Shown here in pieces: positions 1 to 6,795 of a stretch of 9,152 nucleotides of DNA. The position numbers were made by a program, and so were the translations under genes. This stretch comes from Erythrobacter sp. UBA2510. GTDB lineage: Bacteria; Pseudomonadota; Alphaproteobacteria; Sphingomonadales; Sphingomonadaceae. The notes under the pieces are model-generated. The model was given only the letters and a program-made list of their open reading frames with translations. It had not been told where the DNA came from and did no database searches. Every line of letters starts with the position of its first letter. Within the stretch, counting starts at the first letter, position 1. Location of the stretch: contig DDNW01000090.1 of NCBI GenBank assembly GCA_002341345.1, forward strand, positions 7,227-16,378, read 5' to 3'.

Positions 1-1
1 C

Positions 2-163
2 CAGCCGATCCGGCCCGATCAGGTGCGCCTGCCGACCGACCGCGTGCCCGACCCCGACCCGGCCGAGGTGCTGCTGAACGGCGACGTCTACCAGCCGGAG
101 CCTGTGGCGCCGTCCACGGCTGCGCCCGCCGCGACTGATGGAGGAGCGGATTATGAATATTAA
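2..163 (+). CDS. cpaC: Secretin CpaC/RcpA, C-terminal end only (5' end outside window)
   Basis: An open frame enters from the left edge (first full codon at base 2) and stops at TAA 161-163, giving 53 residues. The piece reads as a Pro/Asp-rich tail (PIRPDQVRLPTDRV, then AEVLLNGDVYQPEP) ending in a low-complexity Ala/Pro stretch. Such tails follow the secretin domain in alphaproteobacterial CpaC proteins, which form the outer-membrane channel of the Tad pilus. The secretin domain itself lies outside the window, so the call rests on the tail pattern and on the position directly ahead of the other tad genes. The stop overlaps the start of the next gene by 11 bases, which suggests translational coupling. 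Confidence 0.7.
   Translation, partial: QPIRPDQVRLPTDRVPDPDPAEVLLNGDVYQPEPVAPSTAAPAATDGGADYEY
140..146 (+). promoter_or_regulatory. Shine-Dalgarno site that sets the lipoprotein start
   Basis: GGAGGAG lies six bases before ATG 153 and overlaps the alternative ATG at 138. It therefore supports 153 as the true start: the 138 start would place this purine run inside the coding sequence, and the five extra residues (MEERI) would put acidic residues ahead of the signal peptide. The site lies inside the end of cpaC. Confidence 0.75.
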
Positions 164-425
164 GGGTTATATCGCGGTTCCTGCTTTGCTCGCTCTGGGT
201 GGCTGCGCTAATTATTGGAGCGCAGATTCCGGCATGCTCGATTCTGCCGATTTCGGCGAAGCGAACCGGCAGACCTATGCGGCGATGATCGTCGATCCCG
301 ATCCGCAATATGACGAGCCGCTGGAATCGAGCGCAGACAAGGCCGCACAGGCGGTCGAGCGCTATCGAGAAGGCACTGTCAAAGCGCCGACGGCTGAGGA
401 TACAACTTCGGTTTCGGGCAGCTAG
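153..425 (+). CDS. Small Tad-locus lipoprotein (90 aa), possible mini-CpaD
   Basis: The start at ATG 153 is chosen over the in-frame ATG at 138 because a strong GGAGGAG lies six bases upstream and because it gives a clean lipoprotein signal: MNIKGYIAVP, then a hydrophobic stretch ending in the lipobox LGGC with Cys18 as the likely lipidated residue. The mature part is about 73 residues, acidic, without membrane segments. Residues 34-49 read FGEANRQTYAAMIVDP, similar to the FG.A...NLAAMV.DP motif I associate with the C-terminal part of CpaD. A second block, around 64-79, reads AAQAVERYREGTVKAP. Comparable short lipoproteins occur in Sphingomonadales tad loci, usually as hypothetical proteins. 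Its place right after the secretin suggests an outer-membrane accessory or pilotin-like role; this is inference. The coding call is firm, the function is not. Confidence 0.85.
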   Translation: MNIKGYIAVPALLALGGCANYWSADSGMLDSADFGEANRQTYAAMIVDPDPQYDEPLESSADKAAQAVERYREGTVKAPTAEDTTSVSGS

Positions 426-453
426 ATCGCCGGAACCGGGAGCATGAAAGCTG

Positions 454-2037
454 ATGAAGAAGAGCGGCACGAGCTATCTGGCTAACGAGGACGGTGCAGT
501 CGCAGCGATGTATGCGATTGCGCTGACGGGCCTGATCGTCGTTGCCGGGGCTGCCTTCGACTATGGCCGGGTGGCCGCTCTCGACACCGAATTGCAAGGC
601 GCCGCCGACCAGGCCGCGCTGGCGGGCGTCACCCAGCTGGATCAGACGGACGGCTCCTGCGCACGGGCAGGCAATGCCGCGATCGAACTGCTGCGCAACG
701 TCACCCTGATGGGCAATGACAATCGCGGCAATGTCGCCACGATCCGCAGCGGCACCACAATCAGCGTGGCCAACGATGCCTGCGAGAGCTTCACCAATTC
801 TGCCGGAGACAAGGTGGTGGAGTTCTTCTCCGACACCAGCGGCACCGTTGCGACCACTGACGAAACGGCACGCTATATCCGCGTGGCGGTGGACGAGCGG
901 GTGGCGCGGTATGCCTTCACCCCCCTCGCCGCGCTATATGGCAGCGATGTGCGCGCCTTTGCCGTGGCGGGAATCGGCTCGGCGATCTGCGAACTGCCGC
1001 CGCTGATGATCTGCGATCCCGGCTCTACCGGCACGCTGGCCAAGGGCATTGGCATCAGAGTCACTGGCCACGGTGGCGGGAATACATCCTGGGCGCCGGG
1101 CGATTTCGGGTTCCTGTCGATCGGCAACGGGCAGCTCTCTAATCTGGTCAAGGCGATTGCCTATGCCAATCCGTCGCTGAACTGCACCAGCACCGATGCC
1201 GAGGTGCCGCCCGAAACCGGCAATGCGCAGGACCTCTTCCGCGCGATCAACACCCGTTTCGACATTTACGACTTTCCCGAAGGCGCAGGCACCGACCTTG
1301 GCCAATGCTTTGCCAACGGCACCTGCCCTTCTGCATCGAATGTCGTGAAGGACGTGCTCAAGAGCTCCGGCACCAGCACGACGGGCAATTCCTGCAAGCT
1401 TCAGAACAATAATTACGAACTACCGCCTGCAAACCAGCGGTTTTGGCCCAAAGCGTCTGGTTCGATCACGAATCCCGGAAGCACAACCGAGATACACCAC
1501 GATGCTTCACATGGGACGGTTGCCATCATGGGCTATGGGCGCGATTTGTGTCATTATACCAGCTTCAGTGCAACAGGGTGCTCCGGCAATCGCTTTGGCG
1601 ACGGCAAATGGCCGCGTTCCGACTACTGGGCCATCAATCACGTGGGCGATACGGAACCGACAGGCTACAGCTCGATGACCCGCTACGAGACCTATATGTG
1701 GGAGCTGGGCGCAACCGGAACGATGCCCGATAGCGACCCCGATCAACTCGGTGGCGGCTCTCCCGTCTGCTCGGCCGCATTTGGCGGCGGCGAGACGGCG
1801 GAGCGCCGGGTGCTGACGGTGGCGATCGTCACCAATTGCAGCTCACTTTCGGGTAGTTCGACCAATGTCGACATTGGCTCGTGGTGGCGCATGTTTCTGG
1901 TCGAGCCAGCCGATGTAAGTCGCGGTAACGGCTCTCTCCAGAACGAAATCTACATGGAAGCGATCGAGCCGATCGGCTTGGGCGGTGGGGGCGGCGGACC
2001 GATCATCCGCAAAGACGTCCCTTATCTGCTGGAGTAG
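454..2037 (+). CDS. tadG: TadG-like Flp pilus-assembly protein with large cysteine-rich ectodomain
   Basis: The 527-residue product starts with a short polar leader (NEDG) and a single membrane segment at about 15-38, followed by FDYGRVAALDTELQGAADQA, the classic N-terminus of the TadG-like family. It should be anchored in the inner membrane with about 480 residues in the periplasm. Family-like landmarks are ICELPPLMICDP (169-180), the FGDGKW...YWAINHVG block (371-388), RYETYMWELG (400-409), RRVLTVAIVTNC (441-452) and WWRMFLVEPA (467-476). Twelve cysteines lie in the ectodomain, so disulfides are plausible. I see no von Willebrand A metal site (DxSxS), unlike some TadG proteins. A Gly run at 500-505 precedes the C-terminus. 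The leader has Gly14 but Met, not Glu, at +5. TadG-like proteins are pilus-assembly or minor components; the exact role is unsettled. The start is ATG 454, 28 bases after the lipoprotein stop, with a weak GGGAG eleven bases upstream. Confidence 0.9.
   Translation: MKKSGTSYLANEDGAVAAMYAIALTGLIVVAGAAFDYGRVAALDTELQGAADQAALAGVTQLDQTDGSCARAGNAAIELLRNVTLMGNDNRGNVATIRSGTTISVANDACESFTNSAGDKVVEFFSDTSGTVATTDETARYIRVAVDERVARYAFTPLAALYGSDVRAFAVAGIGSAICELPPLMICDPGSTGTLAKGIGIRVTGHGGGNTSWAPGDFGFLSIGNGQLSNLVKAIAYANPSLNCTSTDAEVPPETGNAQDLFRAINTRFDIYDFPEGAGTDLGQCFANGTCPSASNVVKDVLKSSGTSTTGNSCKLQNNNYELPPANQRFWPKASGSITNPGSTTEIHHDASHGTVAIMGYGRDLCHYTSFSATGCSGNRFGDGKWPRSDYWAINHVGDTEPTGYSSMTRYETYMWELGATGTMPDSDPDQLGGGSPVCSAAFGGGETAERRVLTVAIVTNCSSLSGSSTNVDIGSWWRMFLVEPADVSRGNGSLQNEIYMEAIEPIGLGGGGGGPIIRKDVPYLLE
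2031..2034 (+). promoter_or_regulatory. Ribosome binding site supporting a GTG start
   Basis: GGAG inside the last codons of the TadG-like gene lies nine bases before GTG 2044. A stop codon (2035-2037) sits in the same frame just upstream, so no earlier start is possible. The next GTG, at 2050, would be fifteen bases away, which favours 2044. Confidence 0.55.
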
Positions 2038-2043
2038 GCGACG

Positions 2044-2568
2044 GTGCGGGTGGTCCATTCTCTCTTGCGCGATACGCGCGCTGCGGCCGCCGCCGAAATG
2101 GCGCTGGCGCTGCCGATGCTGTTCGTGCTGATCTTCACTCTGTTCGAGGCGGGCAATTACTTCCTCGCCGAACACAAGGTGCTGAAAGGCGTGCGCGAGG
2201 GCGCGCGCTATGCCGCGCGGCTCGACTTCGAATATTTCGACTGCACCAATAGCGGGTTCAAGAACACCAGCAACGCATCGCTGCCAACCGCCGCGACGAT
2301 CCAGACCCAGATCAAGAACGTCACACTGACCGGCTTCGTCACCGGCGGCTCGACCCGCGTCAGCGGCTGGGATGCGAGCGACATCACCATCAACGTCTCG
2401 TGCAATTCGACTTATGATTCAGGACTGTATGGCACGATTCCGCAGAATGCGGCGCCCACCGTGCAGGTTGTCACCGGCCTCACATACGAGCCGGTGATGG
2501 GTGCGCTGGGCTTTGGCTGGAAACCTATCCTGCGCGCGCAATCGCAAGCCGCGGTGATGGGCACATGA
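2044..2568 (+). CDS. tadE: TadE-like minor pilin/pseudopilin (first copy, GTG start)
   Basis: The product has 174 residues. A short basic leader is followed by AAAAAEMALALPMLFVLIF and a single membrane segment at about 19-40, then the TadE-type run KVLKGVREGARYAARL, where the helix continues into the periplasm. Glu18 matches the conserved glutamate of prepilin-like N-termini. The residue at the expected cleavage position (-1, residue 13) is Ala rather than Gly, so processing by the prepilin peptidase is uncertain. The two cysteines of the ectodomain (Cys67, Cys120) could pair. The C-terminal part (VQVVTGLTYEPVMG) resembles the TadE pattern in which a hydrophobic strand is followed by a short loop. 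TadE proteins are pseudopilins needed for Flp pilus production in Aggregatibacter. The start is GTG 2044, six bases after the previous stop and in the same frame. The end overlaps the next start as ATGA. Confidence 0.88.
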   Translation: MRVVHSLLRDTRAAAAAEMALALPMLFVLIFTLFEAGNYFLAEHKVLKGVREGARYAARLDFEYFDCTNSGFKNTSNASLPTAATIQTQIKNVTLTGFVTGGSTRVSGWDASDITINVSCNSTYDSGLYGTIPQNAAPTVQVVTGLTYEPVMGALGFGWKPILRAQSQAAVMGT

Positions 2569-3194
2569 GGCCTCGCGCATTCCTGACCCGCCTGCTGGGT
2601 GACCGGTACGGTGCCTCGGCGGCGGAATTCGCGCTGGTGCTGCCGATTGCGCTGCTGTTCCTGCTCGGCATCATCGACGTAGGCCGGTTCATGTATGGCG
2701 TGACGCAGGCGGAAAAGGCCACCCAGGCCGGCGCCCGCCGCGCCGTGGTGACCGATCTGGTGCCCAGCGCGCTGGCCACCTATTCCTTCGCCGTCTCGGG
2801 CGGCATCGCGCCGGGCGAACCGATCCCGCAATCGAGCTTTCCGGGTGTCACTTGTTCGGCGAATTCCTCGGGCACGCCGGTCTGCTCCTGCTTTAGCGGA
2901 GGAACCTGCAGTTTTGCCCTGACCGCCGACCAGACCGCCTTTGACAATCTGGTCGAGCATATGCACATCATCTATCCTGCAGTGCAGCGCAGCAATGTCA
3001 TCGTGGATTACAGTTATTCAGGGCTGGGCTATGCGGGCAATCCCAATGGTCCGGACGTCGCGCCGATCGTGACCGTGCGGCTTAAGGATTTGCCCTTTAA
3101 CCCGCTCTTTCTTGGGACAGTCGCGACTTTTGCCATCCCCGGCACCTCATATTCGCTTACGCTCGAGGACGGAGCAGGAAATTTCTCGAACTGA
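2565..3194 (+). CDS. tadE: TadE-like minor pilin/pseudopilin (second copy)
   Basis: The product has 209 residues and starts at ATG 2565, four bases inside the preceding gene (ATGA), so translation is probably coupled; no good ribosome site is visible. The N-terminus has a basic leader ending in Gly16, then ASAAEFALVLPIALLFLLG and one membrane segment at about 22-40. Gly16 at -1 and Glu21 at +5 make a full prepilin-peptidase site of the G/xxxxE type. RFMYGVTQAEKATQAGARRA continues the helix as in TadE proteins. The ectodomain has a compact cluster of four cysteines (97, 107, 109, 115). It ends with SGLGYAGNPNGPDVAPIVTV and RLKDLPFNPL, the usual C-terminal TadE pattern. It is the best candidate here for a processed pseudopilin. 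It could be called TadF or a TadG-family protein in other schemes. Confidence 0.9.
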   Translation: MRPRAFLTRLLGDRYGASAAEFALVLPIALLFLLGIIDVGRFMYGVTQAEKATQAGARRAVVTDLVPSALATYSFAVSGGIAPGEPIPQSSFPGVTCSANSSGTPVCSCFSGGTCSFALTADQTAFDNLVEHMHIIYPAVQRSNVIVDYSYSGLGYAGNPNGPDVAPIVTVRLKDLPFNPLFLGTVATFAIPGTSYSLTLEDGAGNFSN

Positions 3195-3207
3195 GGCGAC
3201 CTGATAA

Positions 3208-4389
3208 ATGGAAGATCATCTGGCACTTTCCCCGGCGAGCAAGGCGACCAAGGCGGCGAATACCTTCGTCGTGGCCTCGCCCGAGCGCATCCGGCAGCTG
3301 GAAGCCGACGAGCCGAACATACCGGGCGAAATCTCGCTGCAACCGCTGCATGCAGGCCAGCGCTTGCCGCAGGACGTGTTGCAACGCGCCGAATTGCTGG
3401 TGCTCGAAGTGGCCAGCAAGAACGCCGACTCGCTGGCGCGGGTGGAGGAAATCCGCCGCTTCCGCGCCGATCTGCCGATCATCGCTGCGGTCGAGAGCGC
3501 CGAGCTCGGCCTGATGCGCGCGCTGCTGCGTCACGGCATCAACGATATCGTCTCCCTGCCCTTCAACCCGCAGGAATTGCTGGCCCAGATCTACGATACC
3601 AACGCGGTCAAGGCCCCGAGCCACGGTGGTCGGTTGGCCCCGGCCATCTGCGCGGTCGGCTCGGGCGGTGGGTCGGGCGTCTCGAGCCTGGTGCTGCATC
3701 TCGCCGCCGGGCTCGCCTCGGGCCTGCGTCAGGCACGAGTCTGCGTGATCGATTTCGACCTGCAGTTCGGCGACCTTGCCTCTTACATGGGCCTCAAGGC
3801 GACGCGCTCGGTCATTGACCTGATCGAGGCCGGCCGCCGGCTCGACCAGGATATGGTGCGCGATGTCGCAATCCGCGCCGATAACGGCATCTACCTGATC
3901 CCGGCACCGGATTCGGTCTCGCCGATCGAAGCGGTCGATATCGACCAATTGCTCAACGTGTTGACGCTGGCACGCACCGAATTCGACTATGTCCTGTTCG
4001 ACTTGCCCCCGGCCTTCACCAACTGGTCGCTGTCGCTGGCGATGGCCTGCAACGAGATCCTGCTGATCACCGAGCAGACCATTCCTTCGCTACGGCAGGC
4101 GCGTCGGCGGATCGGCATGTTCAGCGATGTCGGCTTTGCCGCGGGCAGCCTGAAGATCATCGTCAACCGCGCGCAGAAGGGCCGCTTCCGCAAGATCAAT
4201 CTGCAGGACGTGGCCGATACGCTGGGCCGAGAGGTCATCGGTTCGGTCTCGTTCGACAAGGGCGAGTTGGACGATGCGCTCGACCGCGGGGAATTGCTGG
4301 ACATGCACAAGGGTAAGCAGCCCTATGTGAAGGATATTCAGGCGCTGGCGGACAATATTCTCGACCGGCTTGAGGAGGACGCAGCATGA
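3208..4389 (+). CDS. cpaE: CpaE/TadZ pilus localisation protein, ParA/MinD-like, with degenerate P-loop
   Basis: The 393-residue cytoplasmic protein has two parts. Residues about 18-130 look like an atypical response-regulator receiver domain (ELLVLEVAS at 62-70, with Glu67 near the usual phospho-Asp position, and DIVSLPFNPQELL at 113-125). Residues about 145-390 form a ParA/MinD-like domain: P-loop region GSGGGSGVSS (151-160), IDFDLQFGD (181-189), Walker B-like YVLFDLPP (261-268), and IIVNRA (317-322). CpaE/TadZ places the Tad machine, often at a pole, and contacts the CpaF ATPase. The P-loop lacks both the signature lysine of KGGxGKT and the catalytic lysine, so ATP use is doubtful. Start ATG 3208 is immediately preceded by an in-frame TAA (3205-3207), which excludes an upstream start; a weak GAGG lies eleven bases before. 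The end overlaps cpaF as ATGA. Confidence 0.93.
   Translation: MEDHLALSPASKATKAANTFVVASPERIRQLEADEPNIPGEISLQPLHAGQRLPQDVLQRAELLVLEVASKNADSLARVEEIRRFRADLPIIAAVESAELGLMRALLRHGINDIVSLPFNPQELLAQIYDTNAVKAPSHGGRLAPAICAVGSGGGSGVSSLVLHLAAGLASGLRQARVCVIDFDLQFGDLASYMGLKATRSVIDLIEAGRRLDQDMVRDVAIRADNGIYLIPAPDSVSPIEAVDIDQLLNVLTLARTEFDYVLFDLPPAFTNWSLSLAMACNEILLITEQTIPSLRQARRRIGMFSDVGFAAGSLKIIVNRAQKGRFRKINLQDVADTLGREVIGSVSFDKGELDDALDRGELLDMHKGKQPYVKDIQALADNILDRLEEDAA
4372..4378 (+). promoter_or_regulatory. Strong Shine-Dalgarno site of cpaF inside the end of cpaE
   Basis: GAGGAGG lies seven bases before ATG 4386 and encodes the Glu-Glu-rich end of CpaE. It is one of the strongest ribosome sites in the window and supports both the chosen start and the coupled translation of the localisation protein and the motor ATPase. 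Confidence 0.7.
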
Positions 4390-5789
4390 AATGGGCGCTC
4401 AAGCATGGCGGCACGCCCGCCCCGGCCCCGGCTGACGACGAGGTCGCCGTCGCAGAAGCGGAAGCGGCCCCGGCCCCTCCGCCACCGCCCGTTTTCCAGC
4501 AGCCACGGGCGCCGCTGGGCACCAATCTGGAACTCAAGGTCTCGATCCACCGCGCACTGCTCGACCGGATCAACCTCGCCTCGCTCGACAAGATTCCGCG
4601 CGCCGAGCTGAAGGCCGGCATTACCGAAATCGTCGGCGAATTGCTGACCGAGCGCCGCGAAGTCCTCAACCGGACCGAGCGTGAAGCACTGGTCGACGAC
4701 GTGCTCGACGAATTGCTCGGCCTCGGCCCGTTAGAGCCGCTGCTGCATGACGAGGAAATCACCGACATTCTGGTGAACGGTCCCAAGAGCGTGTTCGTCG
4801 AGCGTTATGGCCTGCTCGAAAAGGTCGGCACCGAATTCAAGGATGAGCGCCACCTGATGCGCATCATCCAGAAGATCGTCAGCGGGGTCGGCCGCCGCAT
4901 CGACGAATCCTCGCCCTATGTCGATGCGCGCCTCGCCGACGGCAGCCGCGTCAACGCGATCATCGCTCCGCTGGCGGTCGATGGCTCGCTGCTCTCGATC
5001 CGCAAATTCGCCAAGAAGCGGATCGGCATCGATCGGCTCGTCGAACTGGGCGCCATGCCCGAAACGGTTGCCAAAGTGCTTGAGGCGGTCGTGCTTTCGC
5101 GGCGCAACGTGTTGATTTCCGGTGGTACCGGCTCGGGCAAGACGACCATGCTCAACGCGATGTCTTCCTTCATCGAGGAGCGCGAGCGGATCGTCACGAT
5201 TGAGGACAGCGCCGAGCTGCAATTGCAGCAGGAGCACGTCGCCCGTCTCGAAACCCGTCCGCCCAATATCGAAGGGCGCGGCGAAGTCACCCAGCGCGAC
5301 CTCGTAAAGAATGCGCTGCGTATGCGCCCCGACCGCATCATCGTGGGCGAAGTGCGCGCTGGCGAGGCCTTCGACATGCTGCAGGCGATGAACACCGGTC
5401 ACGATGGGTCGATGACCACAATCCACGCCAACACGCCGCGCGACTCGCTCTCGCGTCTGGAACAGATGATCGGCATGAGCGGGATTGACATCAACGCGCG
5501 CTCGTCGCGCTCGCAGATCGCGTCGGCGATCAACGTGGTGATCCAGCTCTCGCGTCTGTCGGACGGCAAGCGCCGCCTGATGAGCCTGTCGGAAATCACC
5601 GGCATGGAAGGCGATGTGATCACCATGCAGGAAATCTTCCGCTACAAGATCACCGGACGCGACGACAAGGGCCAGGTCACCGGCCATTTCGAGGCGACGG
5701 GCATCCGCCCCAAGTTCCTCGAACACACCATGCAGACCGGCATCGTCCTCGATCCCGAACTGTTCCGCCCGCAGCTGCGACTGGGCTAG
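4386..5789 (+). CDS. cpaF: CpaF/TadA secretion ATPase (motor of the Tad pilus)
   Basis: The 467-residue protein is a complete VirB11/PulE-type hexameric ATPase. An Ala/Pro-rich, probably disordered, N-terminal arm (about 9-42) leads into the N-terminal domain (about 47-200, with [11 protein letters not shown] at 110-120 and ITDILVNGP at 125-133). The motor domain has Walker A GGTGSGKT (236-243), an Asp box TIEDSAEL (261-268), Walker [13 protein letters not shown] (307-318) and a His box [13 protein letters not shown] (328-340). All expected catalytic residues are present (Lys242, Glu312, His337). CpaF powers Flp pilus extension, and in Caulobacter retraction too, from the inner face of the inner membrane by acting on TadB/TadC. 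The start overlaps the cpaE stop by four bases and has a strong ribosome site. The length is normal for the family. Confidence 0.97.
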   Translation: MKWALKHGGTPAPAPADDEVAVAEAEAAPAPPPPPVFQQPRAPLGTNLELKVSIHRALLDRINLASLDKIPRAELKAGITEIVGELLTERREVLNRTEREALVDDVLDELLGLGPLEPLLHDEEITDILVNGPKSVFVERYGLLEKVGTEFKDERHLMRIIQKIVSGVGRRIDESSPYVDARLADGSRVNAIIAPLAVDGSLLSIRKFAKKRIGIDRLVELGAMPETVAKVLEAVVLSRRNVLISGGTGSGKTTMLNAMSSFIEERERIVTIEDSAELQLQQEHVARLETRPPNIEGRGEVTQRDLVKNALRMRPDRIIVGEVRAGEAFDMLQAMNTGHDGSMTTIHANTPRDSLSRLEQMIGMSGIDINARSSRSQIASAINVVIQLSRLSDGKRRLMSLSEITGMEGDVITMQEIFRYKITGRDDKGQVTGHFEATGIRPKFLEHTMQTGIVLDPELFRPQLRLG

Positions 5790-5795
5790 GCGCGC

Positions 5796-6794
5796 ATGGA
5801 CACGATCCTCCGCCTCGGCATCCTGCTGGCCATTTTCGGTTCGATCTTCGCGATCGGCCAGCTGGTGCTGAACTCGGCCTGGGCGCGCAATGCCCAGACC
5901 CGCGCGGTAAACAAGCGCCTGTCGCTCATCAAGATGGGGCACGAGCGCGACGAAATCATTGCCATGCTCCGCAAGAACATGCCGAGCTATGACAGCAATC
6001 TGCCGGGCTTTATTGGGCGGCCTCTGCATCACATGCAGAAGACCATCGCACTGTCGGGCTCGCCCCTGACCGCCTCGCAGATCATGCTGATCATGCTGAT
6101 GGTGACCGCGATCGTGCTGGTCGTGCCGCTGGTGTTGCTGTGGGGTAGCGAATACCAGATCACCGCGGGCGTGATCCTGCTGCTGCTCGCGATAGCGGTC
6201 TGCATTGGTTATCTGCTGCCGCTGATGTTCCTCAACATGATTGCCGACAAACGCAAGAAGAAGGTCGAGGAGCAGTTTCCGATTGCGCTCGACACCTTCG
6301 TCTCGGCATTGCGTGCAGGCCATCCGATCGCCTCGGCGTTGCAATTGCTCACCACCGAGATGGAAGACCCCATCGGCAGCGAGTTCGGCCTCGTGTCTGA
6401 CGAGGTCTCCTATGGCGCGGAACTGACCGATGCGCTGAGCGAAATGGCCGAACGCTGGGACAATGAGGACATCCGCATGTTCGTCGTGTCGTTGTCTGTG
6501 CAGAGCGAGACCGGCGGCAACCTCGCCGAGATCCTGCAGAACCTGTCCGAAGTGATCCGCGCCCGTGCCGCGCTTTATCGCAAGGTCCGGGCGCTCAGCT
6601 CTGAAGGCCGCATGACCGGCTGGATCCTCTCGGTGCTGCCGATCGCGGCCTTTCTCGGCCTGTTCACGGTCAACCCGGAATTCTATCTCAGCGTGGCGAT
6701 GGAAACATCCTTCATCGTCGGCTTTATCGTACTGATCGTGATGTATACGATCGGCTTCCTGCTGATCCGCAAGATGATCGACATCAAGGTCTGA
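5796..6794 (+). CDS. tadB: TadB inner-membrane platform protein (T2SF domain)
   Basis: The 332-residue protein has five clear hydrophobic segments at about 5-25, 95-116, 123-146, 273-293 and 305-325. Between the third and fourth lies the cytoplasmic type II secretion F domain, with FPIALDTFVSALRAGHPIAS (161-180), a loop around 205-220 and the characteristic ETGGNLAEIL (238-247). TadB forms, with TadC, the inner-membrane platform (relative of GspF/PilC) on which CpaF acts to extrude pilin subunits. The gene starts six bases after cpaF with a poor ribosome site, so it is probably translated by coupling. The length and layout are typical. It is also called cpaG in Caulobacter-style naming. Confidence 0.95.
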   Translation: MDTILRLGILLAIFGSIFAIGQLVLNSAWARNAQTRAVNKRLSLIKMGHERDEIIAMLRKNMPSYDSNLPGFIGRPLHHMQKTIALSGSPLTASQIMLIMLMVTAIVLVVPLVLLWGSEYQITAGVILLLLAIAVCIGYLLPLMFLNMIADKRKKKVEEQFPIALDTFVSALRAGHPIASALQLLTTEMEDPIGSEFGLVSDEVSYGAELTDALSEMAERWDNEDIRMFVVSLSVQSETGGNLAEILQNLSEVIRARAALYRKVRALSSEGRMTGWILSVLPIAAFLGLFTVNPEFYLSVAMETSFIVGFIVLIVMYTIGFLLIRKMIDIKV

Positions 6795-6795
6795 C

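Noticed and set aside
138..152. Upstream ATG 138 as the start of the small lipoprotein.
   Set aside because: It overlaps the GGAGGAG that serves ATG 153, and it would add acidic residues in front of the signal peptide.
2035..2046. TadG-like and first TadE-like genes lie in the same frame, separated by TAG and two codons; considered as one gene with an interrupted frame or readthrough.
   Set aside because: Each product has its own complete N-terminal anchor and typical family length, and a ribosome site precedes the GTG. A two-gene reading is simpler.
3157..3948. Minus-strand open frame of 263 codons opposite the CpaE gene.
   Set aside because: It is a shadow of the CpaE reading frame, with low-complexity Arg/Asp/Gln composition and no motif.
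4410..4510. Ala/Pro-coding GC-rich stretch at the start of cpaF considered as a repeat element.
   Set aside because: It is a low-complexity protein linker with varied codons, common in the N-terminal arms of CpaF. No DNA repeat unit is evident.
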